Assembly: GCF_012910955.1 (NCBI RefSeq)
Contig: NZ_WTVQ01000021.1
Location: forward strand, 18,651 to 82,650
Length of the DNA: 64,000 bases
Reading direction: 5' to 3'
Origin: Aromatoleum diolicum
GTDB taxonomy: Bacteria > Pseudomonadota > Gammaproteobacteria > Burkholderiales > Rhodocyclaceae
Within the stretch, counting starts at the first letter, position 1; every line of letters starts with the position of its first letter. Position numbers and translations under genes: made by a program. The notes beneath the pieces were generated by a model. That model was given only the letters and a program-made list of their open reading frames with translations. It searched no databases and was not told the origin of the DNA. Below are positions 27,879 through 38,102 of the stretch, one piece after another.

Positions 27879-28439
27879 TCAATGACCGCCGCTGGGCCGC
27901 CGGGCCAGCTTGAGATCGACGTTGTTCCACGCCAGCATCCCGGCAAATACCAGCAGGCCGCCGATCAGCGACATCAGCAGGGCCGGCAGCGAAAACAGCA
28001 GCACGGGCCAGCGCAGGTCGCGGCGCGCCATGGCCTCGGCCGGATTGGCGGGGTTCACCCACACCACGATCTCGCGCGATGCGCGCAATTCCGCCAGCAC
28101 TTCCGAACTCGCCTTGTGCAGATACAGACCGGCATGCGGGTCGAAACAATCATAAGCATAGTCGATGCCCCCGATCGTGTAGCGATAGCGGACCGCGACC
28201 GCATCGAGCGGCGGATGCAGGCGCGAAGGCGGCGGCTGCACGGCTACGGTTTCCAGCACCGCCGGCACCGGCTGCCAGTCGCGACTGCGCAGCGCCTCGA
28301 AAGCCGGCAGCACCGCAAAGGACACCAGCCCCAGCAGCCCCAGGATAAGCAAGGTCACCCCCAGCAGGGGGACACCGACACGAATCACGAGACTCGCCAG
28401 ACGGACTCGCAACGACGAAGGGGCTTGGGGGACGAACAT
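27879..28439 (-). CDS. DUF3592 membrane protein
   Basis: 186 residues with two hydrophobic segments (about 18-45 and 145-172) enclosing a soluble domain. WQPVPAVLETV and YRYTIGGIDYAYDCFDP, then IVVWVNPANPAEAM, are the DUF3592 pattern (inner-membrane proteins with a beta-rich domain exposed on one side). The function of the family is unknown. It lies 46 bases from the diguanylate cyclase gene on the same strand and may be co-transcribed with it. Confidence 0.75.
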   Translation of the reverse strand: MFVPQAPSSLRVRLASLVIRVGVPLLGVTLLILGLLGLVSFAVLPAFEALRSRDWQPVPAVLETVAVQPPPSRLHPPLDAVAVRYRYTIGGIDYAYDCFDPHAGLYLHKASSEVLAELRASREIVVWVNPANPAEAMARRDLRWPVLLFSLPALLMSLIGGLLVFAGMLAWNNVDLKLARRPSGGH

Positions 28440-28485
28440 ATCGACAGTTTGCAGCCTGAGGAGTGAGCGCGACAGGAACTAAGTA

Positions 28486-30120
28486 TCAGTGGCGGGCGAA
28501 TTTCCGCTGGATTGCGGCCATCCGGTCCGCCTTGCGGATCAGGCGCAGGCGCGGCGCAGCGGTGGGACCCGGCGCGCCGGATTCGCCGCGCTTGGAGTCG
28601 TACATGGCCGCGTCGGCGCACTTGAGCAGCGCGTCCGGCTCGCAACCGTCGTCCGGGCACAGACTGATCCCGAGGCTGCCGGTAATGACGATCGTGAGCC
28701 CCGTGCGGACCTCGACCGGTTGCGCCAGCACCGCGAGAACCTTGTCCGCAATGGTCTGCAGCGTCACGCGCTCGGTAATGCCGGGAATCAGCACGACAAA
28801 TTCGTCGCCCGCGATACGCGCGACCGTGTCGGTTTCGCGGACGCTGTTGCGCATGCGTTGCGCCACGGCCCGCAGCACGGCATCGCCGGCATCATGCCCA
28901 TGTTGGTCGTTGACCTCCTTGAACTTGTCCAGATCGACAAAGAACAGCGCAAACCCCTCGCCTGTCCGCCGCCAGTGCGCCAGCGCCAGTTCAACGCGAT
29001 CGAGCAGCAAGCGCCGGTTCGCCAGCCCCGTCAGCGCGTCATGCAGGGCATGATGGCGCGCGCGCCGGTGAGCCTCGTGTTCGCGAAGCGCCGCCGCGCG
29101 GTGTCTGCGCACGAACAGGACCAGTGCCAGCAGCGACAAGGCGGACAGGAGTATCGCGAGACCGAGCGATTGGGCGCTGATGTCGGCGAAGCGCAACTGC
29201 CGGCTCATGCTCAGGCGGACCGGTTGCGAGGTGCCGAAATCCATCGTAGTGACCCGGACCCGGGGCAGCAGCCGCCGCTCCAGCGCGCTTGCCGCAAACT
29301 GCGCCGGCACATCGACCAGTGGCGGATCGATCGGGCCACGGTCGCCGAGCGCCCGCAGGGTATGCGAGCTATACGGATCAATGCTCGCGGGCTGCAGCGA
29401 TTCGCCCTTGACGACCAGCAAGGCATAGCGCTCCGGCCGTGGCGCTACGTCCCGTTTCCCTTTTTCGGGCGGGCTGCGGTCGGCCTGCTTCAACATTACG
29501 TAGGCCAGCGGCCCTTCGATCAGCGCAAACGGCTGCGACGCCACGGCGGCACCGCTGAGATCCGCCCGGCGCATCGTATCGCGCAGATGCGGCACGGCAT
29601 CCAGGTCCAGACCGAGAACCGGGCGCGATTCGGGCGTTTCCGGCCAGATGAAGGAAATCGGGTAATACACGGCCTTGTCGGCAACCGGTGCCCAGCTGCG
29701 CCCCGCCTGGTAGTCGAAACGGCTGATGCGGCGACCCGCGCCGGCCTGCGCCGCGAGCGTCCGTTCGAATTCGGCACGTGCGCTTGCGGGAACCTTCTGC
29801 ACCACCTCGAGCATGTAGATGTGCGGATTGCCCGCCAGCGTGCGACTCGCGAAGCCTGCGAGCTGGGCACGACTGGGCGACTCGACGATACCGAGGAAAG
29901 CGGCAAAACCGTCCAGCAGGGTCTCGTTGCTGCGCAGACGATCACGCAGGGTGTCGATGTCCTTTTCGGCGCGCGCGGCGAAATCGCGCTCGACGCGCTC
30001 CCATGCGTCGTGAACCGCAAAGCTGATCGAGGCGAGCGTGAACAACAGCCAGGCGAATGCCAAGACCAGATAGAGCGGCGCATCGCGCCTGCCCGCCGGG
30101 TGCTGATCCTGGCTGTTCAT
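28486..30120 (-). CDS. CHASE-domain diguanylate cyclase
   Basis: 544 residues. An N-terminal membrane span (APLYLVLAFAWLLFTLASISFA), a periplasmic CHASE sensor domain (about 60-280, with FAAFLGIVESPSRAQLAGF), a second span near 300 and a C-terminal GGDEF domain. The active-site motif is AGDEF (in RIAGDEFVVLI) rather than GGDEF, a variant compatible with activity, and RETD five residues upstream is an I-site for product inhibition by cyclic di-GMP. No EAL domain. The ATG at 30120 follows GGGGAAGTAC. The CHASE ligand is unknown. Confidence 0.88.
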   Translation of the reverse strand: MNSQDQHPAGRRDAPLYLVLAFAWLLFTLASISFAVHDAWERVERDFAARAEKDIDTLRDRLRSNETLLDGFAAFLGIVESPSRAQLAGFASRTLAGNPHIYMLEVVQKVPASARAEFERTLAAQAGAGRRISRFDYQAGRSWAPVADKAVYYPISFIWPETPESRPVLGLDLDAVPHLRDTMRRADLSGAAVASQPFALIEGPLAYVMLKQADRSPPEKGKRDVAPRPERYALLVVKGESLQPASIDPYSSHTLRALGDRGPIDPPLVDVPAQFAASALERRLLPRVRVTTMDFGTSQPVRLSMSRQLRFADISAQSLGLAILLSALSLLALVLFVRRHRAAALREHEAHRRARHHALHDALTGLANRRLLLDRVELALAHWRRTGEGFALFFVDLDKFKEVNDQHGHDAGDAVLRAVAQRMRNSVRETDTVARIAGDEFVVLIPGITERVTLQTIADKVLAVLAQPVEVRTGLTIVITGSLGISLCPDDGCEPDALLKCADAAMYDSKRGESGAPGPTAAPRLRLIRKADRMAAIQRKFARH

Positions 30121-30455
30121 GTACTTCCCCTTTTCTCTGGCGTGCCCGTCCCCCCCACTACGACGAATGCCGGCGTGAGCGGCTCCCAAGACGGACAAGG
30201 GCCGGGTCCCGGTACGGCCGACATCACCCGACGGGCTCCCTGGTGGTCAGTCTATCCTCGCCCGTTCGCGCCGTATATACGGCAAAAGTCATAGCGTATT
30301 TCACTGATTTCATTCCGCATTACGCCGATCATGAGTTTCGCGGCGCGACACCGTCGATATTCGCCGGGCCGCCGTCCGCGCCCCTCCGCGGAGCCCCGCA
30401 GCACCCGGACCGCCGCCCCCAAGCAGCCCGGACGCACCCCGCCGGCAACAGCATC
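30121..30455. other. Intergenic region between the cyclase and ybiT genes
   Basis: This 335-base stretch lies upstream of two divergent genes. It contains an AT-rich patch near 30275-30325 that may hold the cyclase promoter. No protein-coding frame with a ribosome site, RNA gene or strong inverted repeat is evident. Confidence 0.5.
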
Positions 30456-30484
30456 CCGACAATCCCGACCTTCTGGCGTATAAT
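30456..30484 (+). promoter_or_regulatory. ybiT: Predicted promoter of the ABC-F gene
   Basis: CCGACA (30456-30461), a 17-base spacer and a perfect TATAAT (30479-30484) lie 37 bases before the GTG start. The T-rich segment downstream fits an initiation region. Confidence 0.6.
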
Positions 30485-30520
30485 GCAAGGCTTTGTTTTA
30501 TCTGGAAAACAGGACTCGCC

Positions 30521-32146
<1,626 letters not shown>

Positions 32147-32300
32147 GGTCCGACCGGTTCCGGGGCCGCCACCCCGGAATGCGCAGACCGCGCAGCGCAA
32201 TGCTGTCGTAATCATCGAGCAGACCCCGGGCAAATGACGAAGGCCTGAGTCCATCGTCATTTGCATATTTACAATACCAGTTGTATATTTCGGCCCGATA

Positions 32301-32849
32301 TTGACCCGATTCCGGGTCAACCACCATGGGCGACTGGTTTTGTTTACGACACGCGGATTCCGGCTGACGCTGACGGCATGCATGGCTTTTTCTGCCATCG
32401 CCGCGGCACGCGCGGAATATTCCGATTGCCGCACGTGCCATTACGCAACGTCGGTGGACAATGCGGCACCGGATCTCACCGGCTACTTTGTCGCACCCGG
32501 ACATCATCCGGTGCGCGTCTCTTATCCTTCCCGCGCCGACTACCACCAGCCCGGTGGCTCGCAGTCCGGCATCCTGTTCTTCGATCAAAACGGCAACGGC
32601 CAGGCCGACCCCGACGAGATCCAGTTATTCAGCAGCTCGACGACCAGCACCACCGGCACGACCGGCACGCGAACGCGCTCGTCAAAGGCGACGCCCAAGG
32701 GCACGGCGGACGCCATCAGCTGGGTCATCGACTGCGCCTCGTGCCACACCGAACACGGCACGACGACGCCCGATCCGACGCACACGGCCGACTACGTCAG
32801 AGGCGCCGGCGGCGAACGCCTGCTCTGCACCACCTGCCACAACCTCTGA
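32301..32849 (+). CDS. Exported triheme c-type cytochrome with EF-hand-like loop
   Basis: 182 residues from a TTG at 32301. A signal peptide (RLTLTACMAFSAIAAARA) is followed by three CxxCH haem sites: CRTCH (43-47), CASCH (145-149) and CTTCH (176-180). Between the first two lies DQNGNGQADPDE, an EF-hand/dockerin-type calcium loop, and a Ser/Thr-rich linker. HHPVRVSYPSR resembles segments in multiheme cytochromes of the doubled-CxxCH/NapC-nitrite-reductase-associated type. Predicted periplasmic electron carrier; partner unknown. The start codon is uncertain; a downstream ATG at 32382 would shorten the signal peptide. Confidence 0.7.
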   Translation: MTRFRVNHHGRLVLFTTRGFRLTLTACMAFSAIAAARAEYSDCRTCHYATSVDNAAPDLTGYFVAPGHHPVRVSYPSRADYHQPGGSQSGILFFDQNGNGQADPDEIQLFSSSTTSTTGTTGTRTRSSKATPKGTADAISWVIDCASCHTEHGTTTPDPTHTADYVRGAGGERLLCTTCHNL

Positions 32850-32986
32850 GCGGCACGCGTCACGTCCCGGCGTCGACGGCATGAGCCGAGCAGCACACGG
32901 CTACCGAAAGACCCCCGTGCGGGTCGGTCCGCTGCTGCAGTCGTACATGTCTCGGCTACAATCGTCGCGAACCCCTTGGCGACGAA

Positions 32987-33370
32987 ATGATCGGCATCTT
33001 CCTCATCACCCACGGCAGCCTTGGCGAAGCACTCATACAGTGCACATGCCATGTGCTCAACAAGCGTCCCGTGCAGATGGTCCAGCTCGGCGTGTCGGCT
33101 CAGGACGACCCGCTCGACCTGCTGCCGCTCGCGCGCCAGATGCTTGCTCTGGCCGACAGCGGTCAGGGCGTGGTGGTGCTCACCGACATCTTTGGTGCGA
33201 CGCCGTCGAACATCGCCAAGAAACTGATCGCGCCGGGTCGCGTCGAAGCCATCGCGGGCGTGAACCTGCCGATGCTGCTGCGAGTCCTGACGTATCGGGA
33301 AAGAGACATGCACACCGTCGTGCAGCGCGCCGTCTCGGGCGGCTGCGACGGCGTGCTGCACATCAAGTGA
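32987..33370 (+). CDS. PTS EIIA component, mannose family
   Basis: 127 residues, EIIA-Man (PF03610) fold. His9 in LITHGSLGEAL is the phosphorylation site and VVLTDIFGATPSNIA the conserved loop. Followed directly by HPr and enzyme I genes, but no IIB/IIC sugar permease, so this trio is the regulatory PTS found in many betaproteobacteria, where phosphorylation state controls metabolism rather than sugar uptake. The start at 32987 has only a weak ribosome site (TGGCGACGAA). Confidence 0.88.
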   Translation: MIGIFLITHGSLGEALIQCTCHVLNKRPVQMVQLGVSAQDDPLDLLPLARQMLALADSGQGVVVLTDIFGATPSNIAKKLIAPGRVEAIAGVNLPMLLRVLTYRERDMHTVVQRAVSGGCDGVLHIK

Positions 33371-33377
33371 GCCGGGC

Positions 33378-33647
33378 ATGCCGAGAGTCGAAGCCGAAAT
33401 CATCAACAAGCTGGGCCTGCATGCGCGAGCCTCGGCAAAACTGACCCAGACCGCCAGCAGCTTCGGGGCAGACGTCTGGCTCGAACGCAACGGGCGGCGC
33501 GTGAACGCCAAGAGCATCATGGGCGTAATGATGCTGGCGGCGGCGCGCGGCGCGACGATCACGATCGAAACCTCGGGACAAGACGCGGACGCGGCCCTGC
33601 AGGCCATCCTCGACCTGATCGCCGACCGCTTCGGCGAGGGGGAATAA
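33378..33647 (+). CDS. ptsH: Phosphocarrier protein HPr
   Basis: 89 residues. Phosphorylatable His15 lies in NKLGLHARASAKL and the regulatory Ser46 in NAKSIMGVMML, which would be a target of HPr kinase if present elsewhere. Shuttles phosphate from enzyme I to the preceding EIIA. Seven bases after the EIIA stop and five before the enzyme I start, a tight three-gene operon. Confidence 0.94.
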   Translation: MPRVEAEIINKLGLHARASAKLTQTASSFGADVWLERNGRRVNAKSIMGVMMLAAARGATITIETSGQDADAALQAILDLIADRFGEGE

Positions 33648-33651
33648 CTAC

Positions 33652-35382
33652 ATGCCGTTCACCATCCACGGTCTGCCGGTCTCGCAAGGCATCGCCATCG
33701 GCCACGTGCACCTGGTATCGCACGCGATGCTGGAGGTCAGCCATTACCACGTGGCAGTGCGGTACCTTCCGGAGGAAGTCGAGCGACTCAATGAGGCGGT
33801 GGCGACGGTGCAGGGCGAGCTGGTCGGCCTCAAGGCCGCGGCCACTGCCGGGCAGAGTCACAGCGAGGTCGGCGCCTTCGTCGACCTGCAGATGATGATG
33901 CTGGGCGACCCGATGCTGGTTGACGCCGCGCGCGAGCTGATCACGGCGCGGCGCTGCAATGCGGAGTGGGCACTGGTACAGCAGATGGAACTCGTCGTCG
34001 AGCAGTTCGACCAGATCGAGGACCCCTACCTGCGCGAGCGCAAGGCCGACGTCGTGCAGGTGGTCGAGCGTCTGGTGAAGGTGCTGCTCGGCCATCCCGG
34101 CCATCTGCCACCAAAGCGCCGTGACGGCCTCGGCACGATCATCGTCGCGCACGACCTGTCGCCGGCGGACACGATCGGTTTCCGCGACCACAACATCGGC
34201 GGCTTCGTCACCGATGTCGGCGGCCCCACCAGCCACACCGCGATCGTCGCGCGCAGCCTGCGCATCCCGGCGGTGGTGGGCCTGCATCACATCCGCCAGC
34301 TCGTCGAAGAGGACGAACTGCTGATCATCGACGGCACGCGCGGCGTCGTCATCGTCAATCCCGACGAGCGCATCGTCGAGGAATACCGCCTGCGCCGCAG
34401 CGAACTGGAACTGGAGCGTTCCAAGCTCAATCGCCTGAAGGATACGCGCGCAACCACCCTCGACGGCGAGGACGTGAACCTGCTGGCGAACATCGAGGGG
34501 CCGAAGGATCTCGCCCAGGTCAGGGCGGTGAATGCGGACGGCGTCGGCCTGTACCGCACCGAGTTCCTGTTCATCGGACGCGACTCGCTGCCCGACGAGG
34601 ACGAGCAGTACGAAGCCTACCGCACGGTGTTGAAGTCGCTGCCGGACAAGCCGGTGACGATCCGTACCTTCGACGTCGGTGCCGACAAGGCGCTCAACGG
34701 CGTGACCGCGCGCTTCGAGCCGAACCCGGCATTGGGCCTGCGGGCGATCCGCTATTCGCTTGCGGAACCCCAGATGTTCCTGACGCAGCTGCGCGCGCTG
34801 CTGCGCGCCTCGGTGCACGGGCAGCTCAAGATCATGATCCCGATGCTCGCGCACGCGCACGAGATCGACCAGACGCTGCGCCTGATCGAAAAGGCCAAGG
34901 CCGAACTCGACGTCGAGCGCATCAAATACAATCCCCGGCTCGAGGTTGGCGGCATGATCGAGGTGCCGGCGGCGGCGCTCGCGCTGGGCATGTTCATCCG
35001 CCGCCTGTCCTTCCTGTCGATCGGCACCAATGACCTGATCCAGTACACACTGGCGATCGACCGCTCGGACGAGGCCGTGGTGCATCTCTACGACCCGCTG
35101 CATCCGGCAGTGCTGAAGCTGATCGGCGGCACGATCCAGGCCGGCGCCCGTTTCGGCCTGCCGGTGTCGGTATGCGGCGAGATGGCGGGCGACCCGGCCT
35201 ACACGCTGTTGCTGCTGGGCATGGGACTGCGCAATTTCTCGATGCATCCGGGCAACATCCTGGAGATCAAACAGCAGGTGCTGCGCGCCGACCTTGGCGA
35301 ACTGGCACCGCGCGTGCAGCGCATCCTGAAGATGGACGAGCAATCGAAGGTGCGCGAGGCAGTGCTGCGGCTGGCGGGCTAG
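33652..35382 (+). CDS. ptsI: PTS enzyme I (phosphoenolpyruvate-protein phosphotransferase)
   Basis: 576 residues, full length for enzyme I. Active His near residue 194 in GGPTSHTAIVARS, PEP-binding domain with LYRTEFLFIGRD, FDVGADK, EVGGMIEVPAA and the catalytic Cys in VSVCGEMAGDP. Transfers phosphate from PEP to HPr. The start ATG at 33652 follows GGGGGAATAACT. The last gene of the PTS operon; REP-like and riboswitch sequences follow. Confidence 0.95.
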   Translation: MPFTIHGLPVSQGIAIGHVHLVSHAMLEVSHYHVAVRYLPEEVERLNEAVATVQGELVGLKAAATAGQSHSEVGAFVDLQMMMLGDPMLVDAARELITARRCNAEWALVQQMELVVEQFDQIEDPYLRERKADVVQVVERLVKVLLGHPGHLPPKRRDGLGTIIVAHDLSPADTIGFRDHNIGGFVTDVGGPTSHTAIVARSLRIPAVVGLHHIRQLVEEDELLIIDGTRGVVIVNPDERIVEEYRLRRSELELERSKLNRLKDTRATTLDGEDVNLLANIEGPKDLAQVRAVNADGVGLYRTEFLFIGRDSLPDEDEQYEAYRTVLKSLPDKPVTIRTFDVGADKALNGVTARFEPNPALGLRAIRYSLAEPQMFLTQLRALLRASVHGQLKIMIPMLAHAHEIDQTLRLIEKAKAELDVERIKYNPRLEVGGMIEVPAAALALGMFIRRLSFLSIGTNDLIQYTLAIDRSDEAVVHLYDPLHPAVLKLIGGTIQAGARFGLPVSVCGEMAGDPAYTLLLLGMGLRNFSMHPGNILEIKQQVLRADLGELAPRVQRILKMDEQSKVREAVLRLAG

Positions 35383-35468
35383 CAATGCGTGCCAATACGG
35401 CAGCGGGCGTCCGGCTCGCGGCGGGGCGCGGCGACGGCGCTGCGGACGCTCGATCACACCGGCGCCCA

Positions 35469-35520
35469 TAGGAGCGGCTTCAGCCGCGAAACGGCCTGTT
35501 CGCGGCTGAAGCCGCTCCTA
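35469..35520. repeat. REP pair (inverted) between ptsI and metX
   Basis: Two 22-base arms in perfect inverted orientation (35469-35490 and 35499-35520) with an eight-base spacer. The arm core GGAGCGGCTTCAGCCGCG is itself a hairpin (GCGGCT/AGCCGC). A second pair follows metW at 37481-37556. This matches the widespread GTAGGAGCGGCTTCAGCCGCGA-type REP family in idea, described here by its core only. Such pairs stabilise mRNA ends or recruit gyrase. Confidence 0.85.
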
Positions 35521-35633
35521 CGGGGCAAGCCCGCCGGCCGAATTCCGGCGCACGCCCTCCGCCTTGTACCCGGCCGGTGTACGCACCAGACGACGTTTGA
35601 CAATTCCTCCCGCGCGCGATAATTTTGGAGCCT

Positions 35634-35690
35634 TAGCGCCGATTTGAACCACAGCTTGCGGGCGCTTAATAAATCCGGCTAAAGCGAGGG
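35634..35690 (+). ncRNA. SAM-II-like riboswitch upstream of metX
   Basis: The order of conserved elements matches SAM-II: P1 arm GCGCC (35636-35640), loop GATTTGAACC, a short spacer, returning arm GGCGC (35661-35665), the AATAAA segment (35669-35674), and GGCTAAA (35677-35683) ending in GCGAGGG. The gene behind it, metX, is the classic SAM-II target. Most SAM-II elements are known from alphaproteobacteria and cover the ribosome site; here a terminator lies downstream instead (see 35708). Assigned by eye from the core pattern, without covariance scoring. Confidence 0.8.
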
Positions 35691-35707
35691 CGACCCAGTC
35701 CGCGTTT

Positions 35708-35728
35708 CCCAGCCGGCTGGGTTTTTTT
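35708..35728 (+). terminator. metX: Intrinsic terminator in the metX leader
   Basis: CCCAGCCGGCTGGG (35708-35721), a perfect palindrome, followed by seven T lies 18 bases after the riboswitch and 19 before the metX ATG. AGCCGG in it can pair with CCGGCT at 35675-35680 inside the aptamer, and CTGGGT with ACCCAG at 35693-35698. Aptamer formation would release the terminator, giving SAM-dependent premature termination. Confidence 0.8.
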
Positions 35729-35747
35729 CGTTTACAAGAATACGACC

Positions 35748-36875
35748 ATGATCCAACCCCAATCCGTCGGCGTCGTCAGCCCCCAGCGGGCGCACTTCGC
35801 CGAGCCGCTGGCGCTGCGCAGCGGGGGCGCGCTGCCCGAATACGAACTCGTCTATGAAACCTACGGCGAACTCAACGCCGCGCGCAGCAATGCGGTGCTG
35901 GTGTGCCACGCGCTGTCGGGCTCGCACCACGTCGCCGGCCATCACGCCGATGCACCCAACAGCATCGGCTGGTGGGACAACCTCGTCGGACCGGGCAAAC
36001 CGCTCGACACGCGCAAGTTCTTCGTCATCGGCGTGAATAACCTCGGCGGCTGCTACGGCACCACCGGGCCGAACTCGACCAATCCCGCCACCGGCAAACC
36101 GTGGGGCGCGGAATTCCCCTTCGTCACGGTCGAGGACTGGGTCGAGGCACAGGCGCGCCTAGCCGACCGCCTCGGCATCGAACGCTTCGCCGCGGTGGTC
36201 GGCGGCAGCCTCGGCGGCATGCAGGCGCTGTCGTGGACGCTGCAGCATCCGGAGCGCGTCGCCAACGCGGTGGTGATCGCCTCGGCCGCCAAGCTCACGG
36301 CGCAGAACATTGCGTTCAACGAAGTCGCGCGCCAGGCGATCCTCACCGATCCGGAGTTTTACGGCGGCCACTACTACGACCACGGCGTGGTGCCGGCACG
36401 CGGCCTGAAACTCGCACGCATGGTCGGGCACATCACCTATCTGTCCGACGACGCGATGGGCGACAAGTTCGGCCGCAGCCTGCGCCATGGCAAGGCGATC
36501 TACAGCTACGACGTCGAATTCGAGATCGAGTCCTACCTGCGCTACCAGGGCGACAAGTTCGCGGGCTACTTCGACGCCAACACCTACCTGCTGGCGACCA
36601 AGGCGCTGGACTACTTCGATCCCGCCTTCGCGCACGGCGGCAACCTGTCGGCGGCGCTCGCGCGCGCGACCGCGGACTTCCTCGTCGTGTCCTTCAGCAC
36701 CGACTGGCGCTTCGCGCCCGCGAGGAGCCGCGAGATGGTCTACGCGCTGCTGCACAACCGGCGCAATGTCAGCTACGCGGAAATCGAGAGCGACGCCGGA
36801 CACGATTCCTTCCTGCTCGACGACGCGCAATACCACGCGCTCCTGACCGCCTATTTCGACCGCATCAAGGTTTAG
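35748..36875 (+). CDS. metX: Homoserine O-acyltransferase MetX
   Basis: 375 residues, alpha/beta-hydrolase MetX family. [12 protein letters not shown], the nucleophile elbow [10 protein letters not shown] and the final catalytic [10 protein letters not shown] are complete. First committed enzyme of methionine synthesis, acylating homoserine in the cytoplasm. Betaproteobacterial MetX proteins often use succinyl-CoA instead of acetyl-CoA; the sequence read by eye does not settle this. Start ATG at 35748, 19 bases after the terminator T-run, and no strong ribosome site is visible (ACAAGAATACGACC). metW follows after two bases. Confidence 0.93.
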   Translation: MIQPQSVGVVSPQRAHFAEPLALRSGGALPEYELVYETYGELNAARSNAVLVCHALSGSHHVAGHHADAPNSIGWWDNLVGPGKPLDTRKFFVIGVNNLGGCYGTTGPNSTNPATGKPWGAEFPFVTVEDWVEAQARLADRLGIERFAAVVGGSLGGMQALSWTLQHPERVANAVVIASAAKLTAQNIAFNEVARQAILTDPEFYGGHYYDHGVVPARGLKLARMVGHITYLSDDAMGDKFGRSLRHGKAIYSYDVEFEIESYLRYQGDKFAGYFDANTYLLATKALDYFDPAFAHGGNLSAALARATADFLVVSFSTDWRFAPARSREMVYALLHNRRNVSYAEIESDAGHDSFLLDDAQYHALLTAYFDRIKV

Positions 36876-36877
36876 CC

Positions 36878-37465
36878 ATGTCCTACCGTTACGACTACGA
36901 AGTCATCACCGAATGGATTTCGCCGGGCGAAAAGGTGCTCGATCTGGGATGCGGCGACGGCAGTCTGCTCAAGCACCTCGTCGAGGTGCGCCAGGTGCAG
37001 GGTTACGGCGTCGAGAATGACCCGGACAAGTTGCTCGCGTGCACCCGCAACGGCATCAACGTGATCCAGATGGACATGGAAAAGGGGCTGGCCGGCTTCG
37101 AGGACGGGTTCTTCGACCACGTCATCATGAGCCTGTCGCTGCAGGCGATGCACAACACGCAGGGGATTCTCGCCGAAATGCTGCGGGTGGGCCGCGAGGC
37201 GGTGGTGAGCTTTCCGAACTTCGGCTACTGGCGCCACCGCCAGAGCATCCTCAACGGCCGCATGCCGGTGTCGGAGAGCCTGCCGCACCAGTGGTTCAAC
37301 ACGCCCAACGTGCGCTTCTTCACGATCTCGGACTTCGACGCACTGTGCGAGATGAACGGCATCGTCGTGCGCGAGCGCCTGGCCTTCGACGAAGGCACGC
37401 TGATTCTGGACGAGCCGAACTTCCTTGCCAGCGTGGCGGTGTACCGGCTCGGCCGCGGGAACTGA
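36878..37465 (+). CDS. metW: Methionine biosynthesis protein MetW
   Basis: 195 residues, SAM-dependent methyltransferase-like fold with motif VLDLGCGDGSLLKHL (about residues 20-34). MetW is encoded directly behind metX in many proteobacteria and is thought to be required with MetX for homoserine acylation. The ATG begins two bases after the metX stop and within a short distance of TTTAGCC, so coupling is likely. No other domain. Confidence 0.9.
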   Translation: MSYRYDYEVITEWISPGEKVLDLGCGDGSLLKHLVEVRQVQGYGVENDPDKLLACTRNGINVIQMDMEKGLAGFEDGFFDHVIMSLSLQAMHNTQGILAEMLRVGREAVVSFPNFGYWRHRQSILNGRMPVSESLPHQWFNTPNVRFFTISDFDALCEMNGIVVRERLAFDEGTLILDEPNFLASVAVYRLGRGN

Positions 37466-37480
37466 AGGTACGTTTTTCGC

Positions 37481-37556
37481 TGTAGGAGCGGCTTCAGCCG
37501 CGAATGGGCCGTGCAGTGTTTGATGGCGCCGATTCGCGGCTGAAGCCGCTCCCACA
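37481..37556. repeat. REP pair (inverted) downstream of metW
   Basis: Arms at 37481-37505 and 37532-37556 are inverted repeats of 25 bases with one mismatch and a 26-base spacer. The core GGAGCGGCTTCAGCCGCG is identical to the pair at 35469-35520. It lies between the convergent metW and the small gene at 37589. Confidence 0.85.
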
Positions 37557-37588
37557 GTACAGCCCCCGGCCAGGGGCCGGGGTGTTAC

Positions 37589-37906
37589 TCAGCCGACGAC
37601 GAAATTCGCCACGTCGACGCGCACGGTGGGCCGCCCCAGCGCGACTGCGGTGACGGTGGCGAATTTTTTCGCCCAGTCGCCGCCCTGCTTGAAACGGTCT
37701 TCGCCGCCGTACTTGGCGACATTCAGGATCATGTCGAGCACCAGGATCTTGCCCATCGGGTTCGACGGCGTGCATTCGAGGGTTTCGAACTCGTTCGACA
37801 ACCACGCACGCGCCTGATCCTTGGCCAGACCGGCGCTGTCGGCATCGGACACGATCGTTTCGTAATCGCGCCCGGCACCGAATGAAACGGTAATGTGCTG
37901 CGTCAT
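37589..37906 (-). CDS. Small uncharacterised protein
   Basis: 105 residues from the ATG at 37906, after GAGAGGAGAAGACG, a very good ribosome site, so real. No signal peptide or membrane span. It begins with a beta-strand-like ITVSFGAGRDYETIV and is mixed alpha/beta (KDQARAWLSNEFETLE, then GKILVLDMILNVAKYG). I do not recognise a family. Convergent with metW, divergent from the AmpG-like gene. Confidence 0.6.
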   Translation of the reverse strand: MTQHITVSFGAGRDYETIVSDADSAGLAKDQARAWLSNEFETLECTPSNPMGKILVLDMILNVAKYGGEDRFKQGGDWAKKFATVTAVALGRPTVRVDVANFVVG

Positions 37907-38102
37907 CGTCTTCTCCTCTCACTTTGCGTGATTATGTGGTGAATCCATTCTGAGCGCCCATTCTCCGGCGACTTTGGCAGGCAGGCAAGCGCATACGCAG
38001 GCGTATCGCTGCAGTGCATGATTGTAAGCCGCTGCTGCCGTCCCGACGCCGCCACCGGCAATCTGGGATAATGCCGCCTGACCCTCGCCGAAAGCCCTTT
38101 CC

